Below, one piece after another: positions 1 through 12,600 of a DNA stretch of 64,000 nt; position 1 is the first letter of the stretch, and every line of letters begins with the position of its first letter. The stretch is from NCBI GenBank assembly GCA_037903355.1, contig JBAJFE010000012.1, positions 434,001 through 498,000 on the forward strand. Direction: 5' to 3'. The notes beneath the pieces are model-generated. The model was not told the origin of the DNA, made no database searches, and saw nothing but the letters and a program-made list of their open reading frames with translations. The position numbers were made by a program, and so were the translations under genes. This DNA is from Trichuris trichiura. Taxonomy: Eukaryota; Nematoda; Enoplea; Trichinellida; Trichuridae.

Positions 1-5
1 CGAAA

Positions 6-437
6 TTAACATTGTACAATGATCCCTTGTTTGGTTGAAGGGGAATTGGGCCGACGGATAGATTGATCGACCGGGGAGACCATCGACAACTCGCCAAACG
101 TACCAACCTGCTGCTTGCTTACCGGTTGCAGAAGAGAGTCCAACCGCCGGCAAAGTTTCAGAACGCTTTTTATGCTCTGTTTGTCGACGAGCGCCTGCAA
201 AAGAACATGCTCTACCGTCCGACTGTGGCAAAGATGGATGACATTAATGCGGTCACCCAAGGCGAGCGGAAAACAAAAATTCAAAACTGGACAAACCTCA
301 GTCAGCTGGCTGCACAATTCGCGCAGCTCCTCCAATTGGCTCCGCTGGACGTTTACGTCGATGCAAAGTATGCCTATTGCTTTGCACAAGTAGCGCGCCT
401 GCTTTCCGATGGGATCTTTCAAAATTTCTGCTCCCAT
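6..437 (-). CDS. Unrecognised protein-coding frame, about 143 residues
   Basis: An open frame on the minus strand runs from ATG at 437 to a TAA at 6-8. It starts MGAEILKDPIGKQARYLC and is leucine- and cysteine-rich, with a predicted helical character (for example SQLEELRELCSQL and SIKSVLKLCRRLDSLLQ). The frame is open a little further upstream to a TAG at about 472, and a 'ttgtag' just there could be a splice acceptor, so this may be an internal or terminal exon rather than a whole gene. I do not recognise the family and give no function. It lies 0.7 kb downstream of the collagen gene on the same strand. Composition looks coding, but there is no second exon to confirm it. Confidence 0.4.
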   Translation of the reverse strand: MGAEILKDPIGKQARYLCKAIGILCIDVNVQRSQLEELRELCSQLTEVCPVLNFCFPLALGDRINVIHLCHSRTVEHVLLQALVDKQSIKSVLKLCRRLDSLLQPVSKQQVGTFGELSMVSPVDQSIRRPNSPSTKQGIIVQC

Positions 438-449
438 CTTTTGTGCCAA

Positions 450-1170
450 TGCCGGATGATGATTCTGATCCTACAATACGAGCGCACAACGCGGGCGCGC
501 GCGCGCTAAATCAGCTCGTTGAAATCGAAATACGTTTAATGTGAATGACAACCATGTGGCGTTTTCCATGCAAAACGAACCATTCGCGTCAACGGCATCT
601 CTCTCTCCTATTCACTTTCTTTTATGCTTTTGCGAGGCAGTGCGCCAGGAATAACGTGTGTGCATGCTCTACGTTCACAGTGTCTAACTAACGGGGATGG
701 CAGTTAATCGAAAGCTATGCAAGCTAAAACCGCAAAGATCCATTTTTCCCAATGGACAACAATGGAGAAAAAATAAAAACCAACTGGCAAGTGTTCGAAT
801 GGTGAGCAATGACGGATGGACAGTGTGCGCGATGGCAGTACACAGCGCGGGAAAAAATAAGAGGCTAGTACAACATGGACTGAAACCGCAGGGGTATAAA
901 GGCAAAGCGCGCTGGCCGATTTTGCAAGACCGTTCGATGACGCGCCAGCGATAATAATGGTCGTAATAATAATGAGAAGAAGAAGAAGAAGAAGAAGAAT
1001 ACGAATAATAATAGTAATAATAATAGGGAGTGGAAAAAGAAGACGAATATTCAGTGAACAATATACCCAACGGGCCATGCGTAGTAGTGGTGGAAAAAAT
1101 TATTCCAGTTTAGAAACGACTTGGCAAGACTTGGGGGGCTAAATTCCTGGCAGCACTGTCGACAGCAATT
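450..1170. other. Intergenic region with simple-sequence tract
   Basis: No gene is seen. It contains a GC-alternating stretch near 490-507, and at about 951-1026 a compound microsatellite of AAT-type units around eight GAA units. It forms the 3' flank of the collagen gene; no canonical AATAAA was found close to the collagen stop. Confidence 0.6.
951..1026. repeat. Compound microsatellite (AAT)n-(GAA)n-(AAT)n
   Basis: Read directly: AAT-like units, then about eight GAA units (roughly 974-998), then AAT-like units again. It is a much shorter relative of the giant GAA/TTC tract at 55.4-56.1 kb. Confidence 0.85.
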
Positions 1171-2234
1171 TTAGCGCCTCGTACCATCGGAGAAGAAAAC
1201 GCCGCCATCCAAAGCGCAGTACTTAGGACATATGCCCTTCTCACCGGGTGGACCTTCTGGACCAGGTGGACCTGGCTTGCCGGCAGGACCATCGGCACCT
1301 GCTTCTCCGGGTGGACCTGGTGCTCCCTTCATACCATCGAAACCTGGCTCGCCACGTTCACCAGCGCCGCCAGGAGGTCCAGGTAGGCCAGGTGTACCAG
1401 CGTCGCCGCTTGGTCCCGGATCGCCAGGAGTAGCCGGCATGGAAATTGCCGGAATACCTGGATCACCAGGTCCTCCGTCCCCGCCGGGTTCACCAGGAGT
1501 GCCTGGAGGTCCGGGAGGACCATGGGCACCAGGCATTCCGTGCTTGCCATCGATTCCTGCCGGTCCCGGTGGACCAGGGTTACCTGCAAACAACAGCTTT
1601 CTCTACTACAAGGTGACATTCTCTCCAGTTGATTGCACTACCCGGTAGGCCATCGGGTCCAGGTTGGCCTGGTGGACCTTGGGGACAAACGTCGCAAGGT
1701 GGCGGTGTGGTCTCCACGCAAAGCTCCAAAGGAGGCAGTCCTGGGAAACCAGGTTGACCAGGCATGCCAGGCACGCCCGGATTGCCGTTTCTGCCAGGTA
1801 GACCTGGCGGACCGGGTAGTCCAGGCAGACAGCAACCTAAATAGCAGCCTCCTAGATCGTCCCAGCCCAAGGACAGAGAATGGGAAAAAACAAAGACGAA
1901 CCCTTGCAAGGCACGACGGCCTGCCTTTTGACCATAGTTCTTGCCAACGACAGTGACTCATTGGCGGGCATCGAGTGGCGATGCTGAATTTCCACCAGGA
2001 TGTCTTTCGCGGAAACCTACAGCAACAGCAGGCCCTAACTAACGACTACGCCTGAGAAAGTCAGCACGTTACTTTGCAGTTCAACAGATCCTCGCGAGCC
2101 ATGCTTTGCACATGCTGCACGTAGTTGTACACCATCGGAAAGGAGATGCATATAGAAAGAATGGCAGCAACGCTGAAGGTGGAAGCAGCATAGGTTACAA
2201 GCCTGTAGGCCTTATCCCTGGTCTCCGACTCCAT
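1171..2234 (-). CDS. Nematode cuticle collagen, four exons, 294 residues
   Basis: Exons (minus strand): 2073-2234, 1902-2016, 1642-1836, 1171-1583. Introns are 56, 65 and 58 nt, all GT...AG, and the frame closes exactly (885 nt). Exon 1 begins [18 protein letters not shown] and holds the conserved N-terminal domain with a hydrophobic segment (about residues 20-39). Exon 2 carries [10 protein letters not shown] (residues 83-92), whose basic stretch fits a subtilisin-type processing site. A Cys pair (GCCLPG) opens the first Gly-X-Y block; a Cys-containing interruption ([17 protein letters not shown]) separates a short further block. Exon 4 is a long Gly-X-Y domain ending [15 protein letters not shown] and a basic tail, typical of many nematode collagens. 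Known family role: secreted trimeric structural protein of the cuticle, cross-linked through tyrosine and cysteine. The specific orthologue is not assignable. Confidence 0.95.
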
Positions 2235-2294
2235 GGCGGACCAACTGCTCTTTCGTTAGACAACGTGAATGCCAAACAGGAGCTGATGCATCGT

Positions 2295-2302
2295 CTTTAT
2301 AA
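2295..2302 (-). promoter_or_regulatory. Possible TATA box of the collagen gene
   Basis: TTATAAAG on the minus strand lies about 60 nt upstream of the collagen ATG at 2234. The position would leave a short leader. It rests on motif and spacing only. Confidence 0.35.
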
Positions 2303-3932
2303 GGAGGGTGATGACCCGAATTCCGTAAGAAATAGAGCAGATAGACAGCAATCAAGACACCAGTAAACCCCTCTGCGTCCGCCGTTGCGCTCGTACAGCC
2401 AGAACGCCGCTCTTCTTTCGTCAAGGCTGATCCGTGATAGATCGGCAGGCCACCAAAATGCAACCTGTTCGCCCAAAATCGACACGAGCCCCAAGTTGAG
2501 TCCGCCTTGCCCAAGGGCTACCTTGAAAGAGTGAGAAAAAAGCAGTGACGACATGCTGCCAAGAGAAAAAATTAATTTGCAATGCAAGATGGATGACGGT
2601 AGTCGACGAAGTAGATCAACGCCAGTTGGTTGCTCTTCAAGCAAACGGGTGTTCACCATTCGGCCAAACTAGGGAACCCATTTTTGGCTGCACCGCGGAT
2701 ATCTCTACCCATTTCTCCTAACACTATTTCACGGACAAATAAAGAAATTTGAGCAAACCTCTGAGACTACCAACGTGTGCTGAAGAAAACTACCTTTCAA
2801 CAATGAAGTCCCTAATGCCTACACTCAATGGATAAACAGACCGTGAGTTATTGACTCATCTCTCTTATCTCTGTTCCAAAAAAGCATATATTATGTTTTT
2901 TTTAATCATAAATGGTCCCAGTGTTATCTCGCACGTTGGCGAACAGTTTTGGACTGCCAATATTACCATTATGCCTTAGAAGGTCAAACTGGCAAACATT
3001 TTCCGAAGGAAACGTTGAGCGCAATAATTTGCATATTGCCTTTTTTCGGCTCCAAGTTTTCATCGCGAGTGCAATTGGCACTCCTGCGCTCACGGTGACC
3101 TGCAAATTAGAGTTGGATTTGTGCAGCGATAGAGTAGACGAATCGCTTTGCCTCCACGCCTACTTCGCTTGACGACGATGGCGACCACTTGCAACCTGTT
3201 GAAACCGGTAAAACCGTTCCGAAAATGAAGAACACATGTTTTGAGCTGGCGAATTTCGCTTATGCGCTCGCAATGGCCATCCTGCCAACGTGACGATCAC
3301 GACGGCCGTGATAAATTTGAAATGGGTCAAAAAAAGTTCCCTTTTAATAAGCTGTCGCCGGGACAAGGCGGCGTCAAATACGGTTGGACGCTATTTGTCG
3401 TTTTTCCGTTTGGACCTCTTTGCGGCTACCGCAATCGATGCAACCGAAAGAGCGCGCAGCAAGAACAAGTGACCTTTCCGTTAACGGAACACCTCATTTG
3501 GCAACCTCAGTCGAAATGAACTTTGGCCAAAGTTTTGCGCAAAAAATGGCCATCACATTTTCACGCGTCAAAATCATTTTTCGGAAGCGAACGCCCTGAA
3601 CAACTCTGCCTATGTAGGGCGGCGTAGCGGTCGAAGAGAGAAACAGACAGATCGGCGGCAATCGGAGTTGTTCGAAACGTCGGCATTTATTTCGGCCAAA
3701 ACATAGTAGAACCGTTTTTTTGAAACAAATAACTCAGTGCGTATGGCCTTCCTGAACTACTTCCAACAGACAAAGGGACAAACTTGTATAAGACTTTTAG
3801 ATGAACGTTTTGCCCACCATCGTTTGAATTCGAATGGCCGTCAGGGTGAACCAGCATTCGGTGGCTATTTTTGAATGTATAGCATGTTTTACGAAATGAA
3901 ACTGAAAAGACCCCAGCAGCGGAGACAAATTA
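2303..3932. other. Intergenic region, no gene seen
   Basis: Upstream flank of the collagen gene. Short open frames on both strands show no recognisable protein features and no paired splice signals. I see no RNA gene. Confidence 0.5.
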
Positions 3933-4218
3933 CAGTTGACCACCCAACAGATTGAAGAAAACTGGTCAACAAAGGAGGTGGTCAGCATAGGGAAGCTGTC
4001 GGTATAAGTGGCTCGGGTAAATATATTGCAGTTGAACCACCGTAAGTTGTCCACTCAACAGACTGGTCAACTTACAGTGAACAAACTAACATTGCGTCCA
4101 TATACCACGTTAGCTTCCCCCTTACGGAGGTTATCCTTGCGTTTATTAATGTGCGGACAAATCAACTGGTCAAAATTCGGTCAACTTATGGAGGTGGCCA
4201 ACTTTGGAAGTTCAACTG
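3933..4218. mobile_element. pogo-like MITE, possibly composite
   Basis: The block is flanked by TA on both sides. It begins CAGTTGACCACC, has an internal CAGTTGAACCACC at 4029, and ends GGAAGTTCAACTG. It is full of the motif 'ggtcaact/agttgacc' in both orientations, shared with the cleaner copy at 5509-5694. TA duplication and CAGTNGAACCNCC-type termini are typical of pogo/Tigger-class non-autonomous DNA transposons. The internal terminus suggests two nested or tandem copies. No transposase is present. Confidence 0.6.
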
Positions 4219-5508
4219 TATGCAGAAAAATTTGCCCGCAGAGCCCCTAGCTGTGTGGCTGTGGTTTAAAAAAGAGCCAATCAAATTTTGACAATTTTCT
4301 CACTTTAATAGGAACGTCATTCCAAGATAAGCGTAGGAAGTACAGGAGGCAGACAGCAGTACATTTCGAAGTGCGTTTCGGGGGGTCAGATGTTGAATCA
4401 AACTTTCTTTCGCTCCGAAGAAGCGGCTGTGAGCAAAAACTAGAAAAACTGAATCATCGCAGAGCCGCTATGATGTAGTAGTAGCGCGAGGTGGGAACAA
4501 AAATTTAAGCGCTCACAATTCCTCGCCAACTATTCTATGCAGGTCAATGCACGGCGCATTTTGACGTAACGTCGTTTTAAAATTCGTTCAACTTGCCCGA
4601 ACAGGGGGGGCCACGCGAAAATAGAATCAAATGGCTGCTGCTTTGAGCAAAAACAATGATTCGCTCTCGTAAATTGCGTTCGTACGAACTTTCCCGCTTT
4701 GTTTTTGCAGAAAAACCCCACTGTCAAAGAATTGACGAGATTTGTCTTGCGAGCGCGCTTTCAACGAAGCGCAACCGCAGATGTCACTCTGAGAACAAAA
4801 AGTGAAGTAAGTCGAAATGAATTGAGAATAATCTAAACTATGTTGCGATTGAGTAGCTTCCGAACAATTTTTTGGCTACCTCTTGCTACTCAACTCCCCG
4901 AAGAGAAAGCGACGCGCCTTAATGGGACTTTCCTGCAGGCGCGAATGCGCTAGCCGACCTTGTCATTGCGTAAGACGAACTTCATACATTATTCTGCAAG
5001 CGTCATTCCTCAGAAGCTTAGCAGCTACGGTTAGTCTGTGCAACGCTCCTTCTCTTCTCGGATAACTGCAATTTTCTTCACTGATTCGATATGCTAATTC
5101 GATCAACCTATTTCCACTTGAGTCAACAAAAGACAGATAGCCCAGTGAGGTATCATATGCCAGTGGTGCCAAAACAGATCAATCAAGCTACAACAGCGAA
5201 GTTAGAAAAACTATCAAAGCTTATTTTATAGCCAAAGGGAACGAAAGCCGGCGACAACTCACGCTCAATGGGCTTTCGGTAAACAAGATGCATTCACCGT
5301 GCGTCAGTTTTGATAGGAGCATAGCGCCCAACTATATTAGCGTCCTTACACACTTTGTTTGTCAATATGCTAATTTCTACATTCAGGCCAACGCCAGCAT
5401 CGCTGCTTGCCGCAAACATTCTTGTTTGGGGACAATTACGATCGAATATTTACCTTATACCAGTTTTTTACCCATAATATCGGACACAAATGAAGGAAAT
5501 TTCAAATA
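4219..5508. other. Intergenic region, no gene seen
   Basis: No convincing coding frame, RNA gene or repeat was found. The small open frames lack codon pattern and splice-site support. Confidence 0.5.
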
Positions 5509-5694
5509 CAGTAGAACCTCCGAAGTTGACCACCTCTCTATGTCGACCACCTCCCTAAATTGACCGAATTTTGACCACTTGGTTGGTCCGCATGTTAATA
5601 ATATAATATACCCACAGCCTCCTATGTTGACCACCTCCTATGTTGACCAGTTTTTCCTGGTCCCTTGGGTGGTCAGCTTATGGAGGTTCTACTG
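5509..5694. mobile_element. pogo-like MITE, 186 bp, with TA target duplication
   Basis: The element starts CAGTAGAACCTCC and ends GGAGGTTCTACTG, a perfect 13-bp terminal inverted repeat, and is flanked by TA (5507-5508 and 5695-5696). Sub-terminal copies of 'gttgaccacctc' lie in both orientations. Family knowledge: pogo/Tigger elements insert at TA and have CAG...CTG termini. There is no coding capacity, so it would be moved by a transposase encoded elsewhere. It is related to the block at 3933-4218. Confidence 0.85.
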
Positions 5695-7062
5695 TATTAT
5701 CAACTGTTGCGTCGTAGAGGCGACACTTTATTGATCGTAGAATAAGTCGGCAGATTTCGGAGAGACAAGCAATGTTAAGGTTTATTTGAAAACAGCGTTA
5801 ATTTGAACGTTATAATTCAATCAGCGAACGGATGTGACACGGCCTGTTTTGGCAAGGTGGCGTTGCGCCGGTCCCTTTTTTTCTTAATTAATAATTGCTT
5901 AGTTAAATACACCCTACGCGATTCGACCGTTGCTACGCATGGACAAACTGTTGATGATTTTGGCCAACCTTATTCACACTGCATTAAGTAAACCATCATT
6001 ATACTGCACTAATCAGAGCGTCACTGGAAGCTTGGAAAGGCGCGAATCAGCTTAATGAAGAAAAAAGAGGAACGTCGGCTCGAAGCTGTGACAGCAAAGT
6101 CGACTCGTTTTGTCACTATGACCGAGCAACAAGGGAGTTGCTCCGCATACTTTCAATCCAAATTTCGTACGACTTGGACATGCCAATCACAAAAATAGGC
6201 AATAATCCGTCCATGTTATTCTCGTCTGAGAGATAGCGACGGTATGAATATTGCTTAGTGACACTTTTGCAACACTTCATACGAATCGATAAAATGAGAT
6301 ATGAGGTAATAATTTTTGCATAAGGCAAAGAAGGCAGTTGTTTTCTACGAGCTTTTCGATAGGAGGCTGCCAAAATCTAAGGCCGGCTGCAATCGTTCTT
6401 CGCTTCAATGGGAACATACGTGCGCAGCCGACGAAGTGACGAGAAGGGGAAAAAATCAATTGAAATTATTTTTGCACGGCGTTTAAAGGACGAGGATCGA
6501 TTGTTACCAAAAAGAGAACAAAGTGAATTTTATAAAAACACTCCACGCCGGGAGCGTCTCCAAATTTGAGCGACCGTTCGTAAATTCACCAAGCAAACTG
6601 GAAACCGAACGGAAGAAAATAGCATGACGATGCGATTAAAACGGCCGATAAGAAAGAAGGAAAAAGACGACCATTAGGCTGCAATCCCGCCAATTGTCCT
6701 CCTTTTAGGCCGACAGAAGGACCTGTTTTGACTGGAAGAAGAAAAAATGACTCTACTTAAATTAAGTAACGATTTGGGTAGATATCAGTACAATAAAGCA
6801 TCATTGTCATTGTGCGTTGTCGACATACCTTCGACTATTGCTGCGTTGCGCAGTCGAATAATTGAATTAATATGTTCAATGGGACCATTTTGCTCACTGC
6901 ACTTTTGAGCCGTCAAAAACGACAATGAACATAATTTATCATCAATATTTAATATTGAAATTCTAGTTGACGAAATCATAGGTCAATTCGTTTGAATGCA
7001 GTTTCTTTCTTCCCCGTAACACTATTTGACAAAGTTATTAGCAAAACATTCGTTTGCTTTCT
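5695..7062. other. Intergenic region, no gene seen
   Basis: Only short open frames without recognisable features. No RNA gene or further repeat family was recognised here. Confidence 0.5.
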
Positions 7063-7375
7063 TGAAAACGTGGTGTCTTGGTACGGGACCATATATTTTC
7101 ATAATGAAAAAACTTTATTACGGAACCGTTCCCGTTTATGTATATAGAAAAGAGACTCCGGAGCTTTCGGGTCATTCGAGACCCGTCATCAACGGTCTAA
7201 AGTTGTGGACATCCATAACTCACAACCGCTGAAGACGGGTCTCGGTCGACCCGAAAGCTCCGGAGAGAGAAAAATCTTTTTATTTTACATCTCAACGGGA
7301 CAGAATCCGTAATAAAGATATTCAGATTTTGCATCATGAAAACATACGCTCCCGTACCAAGAAACCACATTTTCA
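7063..7375. mobile_element. Palindromic Penelope-derived element with two hammerhead-like arms
   Basis: This 313-bp element begins TGAAAACGTGG and ends CCACATTTTCA, so both ends carry the family's terminal tail in inverse orientation (GGTACGGGAC...TTTTCATAATG and its complement). Each half then has a TTTATTACGGA/TCCGTAATAAAG block, an ACGGGACA-like block and a hammerhead-like arm. The right arm (7229-7256, plus) reads CTGAAGA, bulged C, GGGTC, a 6-nt loop, GACCC, GAAA. The left arm (about 7165-7194, minus) has TTGATGA instead. No clear target-site duplication was found. The HHR-like module and the ACGGGACA/TCCGTA motifs link it to the 3' end of the Penelope-like element at 16.6 kb. Confidence 0.75.
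7229..7256 (+). ncRNA. Hammerhead-ribozyme-like core
   Basis: CTGAAGA (7229-7235), an extra C, stem II GGGTC (7237-7241) paired with GACCC (7248-7252), then GAAA (7253-7256) and GCTCCGGAG, a palindrome that could serve as stem III between two copies. The match is to the conserved CUGANGA and GAAA boxes; stem I and the cleavage site are not assigned, so activity is unproven. Confidence 0.45.
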
Positions 7376-7914
7376 AATTTTCCTAAAATACTTAATTAAC
7401 CCGTATCACACTTAGTCTGGCCTTCCTGAAATGGTATCACTTTGAAACTGGACGAAAATAGTTTGCTTAATTTAACATTACTGAAATTCTTCTACTCATT
7501 ATTCAACTGAGGAGAGATAAGTCGCTCGATTAACATGCACCTACCCAGCAAGTTTGCGTCCGTAGAAGCTGAGCGGTTATCCATTTCCACTGACACTGTA
7601 CTAAAAGACTTTTCCGTGGCTTAGCCAAGTAAAAGGCATAAAAATAATTGCTAAGTTGGTTGAATGATTTTCTTCGGCTTTCAATCAATAACGAGTTTAT
7701 AGACAACCGCAGTAGTGGCCAGATTAATGTCGCAGTAAAAAACAAGATCGCTTCAACTGACTCGCGTAGAACGTAAGCTAAATAAATGGGAAACTATCAG
7801 CATATCGAATACGTGGACAATGCAAGCGAATTAAGAGTTAGACGGCCTCCTTCGCCCTGACCGCCCAGCTGCTATGGAAAAAATTTTCTTGCAAAATTTC
7901 GTAAATGTAACACA
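7376..7914. other. Intergenic region, no gene seen
   Basis: No supported coding or RNA feature. Confidence 0.5.
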
Positions 7915-8241
7915 TTAATAGTCGCTTAATTTCATGCGTGCAAACTGCGCTTCAGCAACTGGAATTCGAATCAATCTGTTGTGGATGCTGCAAGAAGAAA
8001 TACGCGGGATCGGAAGAAAATGTATCCCGCCTAGCCTGAAAATGATCTTACGTTCCGTGCTTATTATCGCTCCATTGCTGTTCAGTCTGACGCTGATCCT
8101 TGTCTGCGGATTTGGCCTACCAATAAAGCTGTACGCGGTAGGAAGGAATTTCTTCAGGCTAACTCCGTGTCCCAAAAACACAACACAAATGTTATCTAAC
8201 TGATAGCAAGAAGCCGACACCAGCGTCAACAGTAGCCACAT
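7915..8241 (-). CDS. Possible small secreted protein, 108 residues
   Basis: From ATG at 8241 the minus strand encodes MWLLLTLVSASCYQ, a plausible signal peptide, followed by about 94 residues to the stop at 7915. The rest is mildly basic and not recognised. A 43-nt stretch just after the signal segment begins GT and ends AG and could be an intron, since skipping it also keeps the frame open. There is no second line of support and no neighbouring exon, so this may be chance. Confidence 0.25.
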   Translation of the reverse strand: MWLLLTLVSASCYQLDNICVVFLGHGVSLKKFLPTAYSFIGRPNPQTRISVRLNSNGAIISTERKIIFRLGGIHFLPIPRISSCSIHNRLIRIPVAEAQFARMKLSDY

Positions 8242-8268
8242 TGAAACGTGCTTACCATGTATGGGCAA

Positions 8269-9630
8269 ATTTCTTGTTAATGCAAAACGTATGCTGCTAG
8301 AACGTGAATTCTGATTTCAAGCCAAGAAATCCAAAAACGCACAACTTAATGACCTATCTACTAAACAGTGGCAACGGATTGACGAAGCTGATAGGGAAAC
8401 TTAACTAAAAGGATTACATCAAAAAAAAAAGAGAACTCCATAAGAAAAGTAAAAACATAGCGCATGTCTCCATGATGCCATTGTCAATGATTAAGGCAAT
8501 TATTATAACGCGCAAGGCAAACGGACAATTACAAAACGCGCCCGAAAAAGTGAAGAACTGTGTAGCCAACAGTTGTGTGGAAAAAGAGCGGAAACGAGAA
8601 AAAAGTTGGACTTTTATTACGCGCATTACGATAGCAGTGAAATTCAGCCATTTACGTGATCTGCGTCTGCTATGACAACGGATGATGCAGAAGCTAAGGA
8701 CAAAAAGAAAAATTCCAAGTTCATAAAGAAGCTACAGTTTTTCTCAACCTAAAATATGACATATATACAAGGGGTCACCGACTTATCGTGCCGTTTCATT
8801 CCAAGCATGCCATGGCAAGTCTGGACGCGTAATCAATGCACTTAATCCCTGAGTCCCACCCCGGCAGCAGTTTCTTAGTGGAAGTTTCGTTATTGCTCTC
8901 CGTTGGTCATACATTGGCTCAGTGCCATCATTAGTTTACGCATAGGCTTAGATTTAGGATGAAGCTGAAGCGTACAGTATTCATCCGTTTCAGCATAGGC
9001 GCGGCGACAGTGGGACGCTATTCCGGCGAAGCGCATACGACGGATTAACGTATAACGTCAAAGGTTCGTTCAGCCTTTCTTGACAAGGTTAAACTCTGGA
9101 ATTATCTTACAGCTGAAAGAAATCATGTCGTACAAGGCCGCAGCAACTCTGTTTCAGAGTTTACAAGATAGAATTACCCTCATATATGGCAACTATTAAC
9201 GTATCCTTTTGTTGGTTTCCACATTTTTAAAGGGAGCAAAATTCATAAAAAGTTTTTTTCTTTTTTTATTACGGATATCCCGTTATCACATCAGAAATGT
9301 TCCCGCGGAGCTTTCAGCGCCAGCCTTGGGCAGTCGTCAGCGCAAACAACGAAAAATCAAAAACTTCCCTTGGCCTACACCGGAGTCGACCGCTGAGGAG
9401 CTCTCCCGTATCGCCAACCGACGAGGTTACCTATCGAGTCGATCCTTCACTCATCGGGTTTAACCTCAACTCGGCCGGTGCTACATGAGAGCAGCCTTCA
9501 TGCCGCCGCCTGTAGTGAAACCGCGACATAAAACGGCAGCGAACTCGTTGAAACAGCCAATGCAGACAGAGCTTAAACTATGAAATTTAAACTGCCTATT
9601 CTACTAGCTGCTAATTTCTCTTCTTTTTCT
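8269..9630. other. Intergenic region, no gene seen
   Basis: Separates the doubtful small frame from the 3' end of the condensin gene. No recognisable protein, RNA gene or repeat was found. Confidence 0.5.
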
Positions 9631-9636
9631 TTTATT
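9631..9636 (-). terminator. Polyadenylation signal AATAAA of the CAP-G gene
   Basis: On the minus strand AATAAA lies about 45 nt beyond the stop codon at 9681-9683, a normal distance for the 3' end of a eukaryotic message. Confidence 0.6.
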
Positions 9637-9680
9637 TCTGTAATAAAAGAAGAAATAACTTTTTATGAATTTTGCTCCTG

Positions 9681-12600
9681 TTAAAAATGTGGAAACCAAC
9701 GAAAGGAAAAGTCAAGTGCAGACGGAGCACAAAGCTGAGCGCAAACGTTTTCCGAAGAAGACAGATAATGTTCTACGATAAGTTGGCCGCAAAGCAATGC
9801 ATTAATAGTAAAAACTGCCATTTGCATGCGCATGTGCACTCGAAGCACCAGATGGTTCTTACGAGACTCGCGGCAACTAAAAGAAAAGAAGGCTACGACA
9901 ATGACCTTAAATGACTAACGCTTAACAAGAGAAAGAGATGCCATTGAGCATTGCGCCTGACGCCACATTGCCACATTTAGATTTTTTTTAAATAAAATTT
10001 AAGCACGTACCTGCTTTCCAGGAGCAGAGGCTTCTAAGAAGACGCAGCATGTCAACTTTACCAGAAAGTCGATCGTCTCGTCTAAACCTATGCTACTCAT
10101 TTCACCAAATTTTTCTTCGTTGCAGAGTGCTCGGACAACGGGTATGAAAACTTCGACAATAGCTTCTTGATGTCGACTAAAAAAATCTTTTCATTATAAG
10201 AACTTCTATGAGGGCACGGAAAAAGAATACAGATGCAATAGCTACAAGAACGGATGGTTTTTCAAGTATAAGTAGGATGAGATAAGCACTTTGACAAGTC
10301 TCGATTTGATTATTCTGCAATCAACCTACCTATCATTAAAAGCGTACGCAGGCAAGAAGGAGGATATGCACTGTCTCAATGGTGGATTATTTTCCGAGGA
10401 TGGACTGAACAAACGACATATCAACATCGTCAGCAGTTCGGCATTGTGCAATCGATCATGCAGCATTAATTTGCAGACGCCTTCGGCAATCATTATATGA
10501 ACCTCCTCATCCTAAAATGAAGGCACACTTTCCAAAAAAATATTCAAACAATAGACCACCGAACAAACCGATCCGTTGAACATTGTTTTGAGAACAAACA
10601 AAAGGCGTTGCTTGGTTAGGGGATGTCCGGCCGACGGATCGTCGATGTCGTCTGGATGTTCCCCTAACTTGTCAACATCGTTCGTCTCGGGGAATTCTTC
10701 CGTGTCAATAAACGAGTCGAACCCATACTTAAAGGCAAGATCGAATATGCCCTTCAAGGCCAAATGCGCCAAGTACGATCCGTCGAATTGAACGGCCTGC
10801 AACCAATTTTTTAAAACGCGTACAATTCTTTCGCAAATCTGGCAAAGGCTTGTTAATTACCGATTGCAGCACCCTCCAATGAATTTGCAAATACTCTTCG
10901 CTTTCCAGAGCGTAAATGGCCAACGTACGCATTGCGTGGAAACGAGGCACTTGTTCGCTGTGTTCCAACAAAGGATAAACCTAACAAGAAGATAGCGTAG
11001 TAAAGCAATGACTAAAATGTAAAAAACATTAAATACCAAAATGCTAAGCAGCTGCTTCATCAAAGGTGTCAATGTTACATCGACCGTCAAAGAGAACAAC
11101 TCGCACAGCATACACAATAGTTTCTCGGCCAAAGCGGCATCCTAAAAGAAGGAATCACGTAGGCGCGTAAAAAGAATACGGAGCTCAAAAACGTACCATT
11201 GTCTTAGCGAAATCATAATATGCCGCTTCCATTGCGTTCTAAAATAAAGTAGCCATTTTAAAAAATAAAAAAATGACGCTTTATCTCCTCACCTGGCTTT
11301 CGTGCTCTTCCGAAGATGGAAACTGTCTCATAATTTCATTTAGGCAAAAGTCTGACGTCTCATCGAAGGATTTGGTCAATTGGAAGTGCACGCAAACCAG
11401 CTTGTTAATTAAATAATTATCCGCGCCGCAACTGGTTAGCAAATGCTCAATGGTACCCTTCAGTGTTTCTCTACGACAAGAAAATACACTTAATCACCAT
11501 TTAAGGTATGCGTGCTGACAACCTGCTTGCAACTTCCGACAAGTCCATAAGAAAAATCAAATCGATCAACTGAGCAACAATGAATTCAGAGCTTATGCGT
11601 TCATCCTCTTTATCGTTCTTCATATGAGTATCTAGCACGAAACTGAAACGAAGCAAAAAGCGATTATTCGAAGCTCTATCAACTTTATGTAAATAAGGTA
11701 AACTTGCACAATTGTCCATGCATTGGAATGCGGAAAAATTGTTGGAGTTCATTCCATAAAAAGACGCGCATTGTAAAACTACGAACAAACAGCGCTGCAT
11801 TGGAAAAGTGGACGATTCTACGACGCCATCAGAAGTTAAACAGACTACTTCCTATCTCTTCAAGCCGAAGAAACATCCTAAGCCCTCAGGGCGATTGCGT
11901 GGCAAAGAACTTTTTTCCATTTCGATGATACATTACATAACGTCGAAAATTTCGAGCAAAAGACAATAAGAAACAGGTGTCACTAGTAAGAACGTCACAT
12001 TCGCCAAAGCGGCTAACATTGCATAGGAGCTTTGTTAAAAGCTTTACTTTGTTCTATTTAGGTTTATGTTATTGCTGCCTTTCAAATTCAAAAGCGACGC
12101 TTCGTTCGTTTTGTAAAAGCGATAAGAACCCCAGAGGGCATTAAGTGCCTTATCTTTCATTGATAAGAATGAAAAGCCAATCCTATAGCTACATTCATAC
12201 GACAGGAAAAACCCGCTAAGTTGAATCAAACGGGCAACAGTAAAAGTTATGAATATATCGCAAGGACAAATTGTAAAAAATTACGTTCGCAACTGAATGG
12301 CAAATGCGCGTACGTGAGGGAAAACAATTTGGCCGGTTTCAAAGTACAGCGAAGGCAAGCTTATTCGAACTATATCTGCGAGGGTTTAGTTGAGATAACG
12401 AAACTTCAGCTGATCAAAATCGTTCGTCTTAACTCTGAAGCCATTTCGAGCTTGTTTCCTCGAACGTCACCTCCATACTGTACCTGATTATCAATTAAGC
12501 TAAAAAAGCAATAAAAATTAGAATTGATTTTTAAACCCGTTTTTCACGCTTGCTCATAGGCGTTTCAGAATTACCATATTGCTATGCAGTTGAAATTGTA

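Noticed and set aside
1232..1648. Plus-strand Gly/Pro-rich frame
   Set aside because: It is the antisense shadow of the collagen Gly-X-Y exon, which has proper exon structure on the minus strand.
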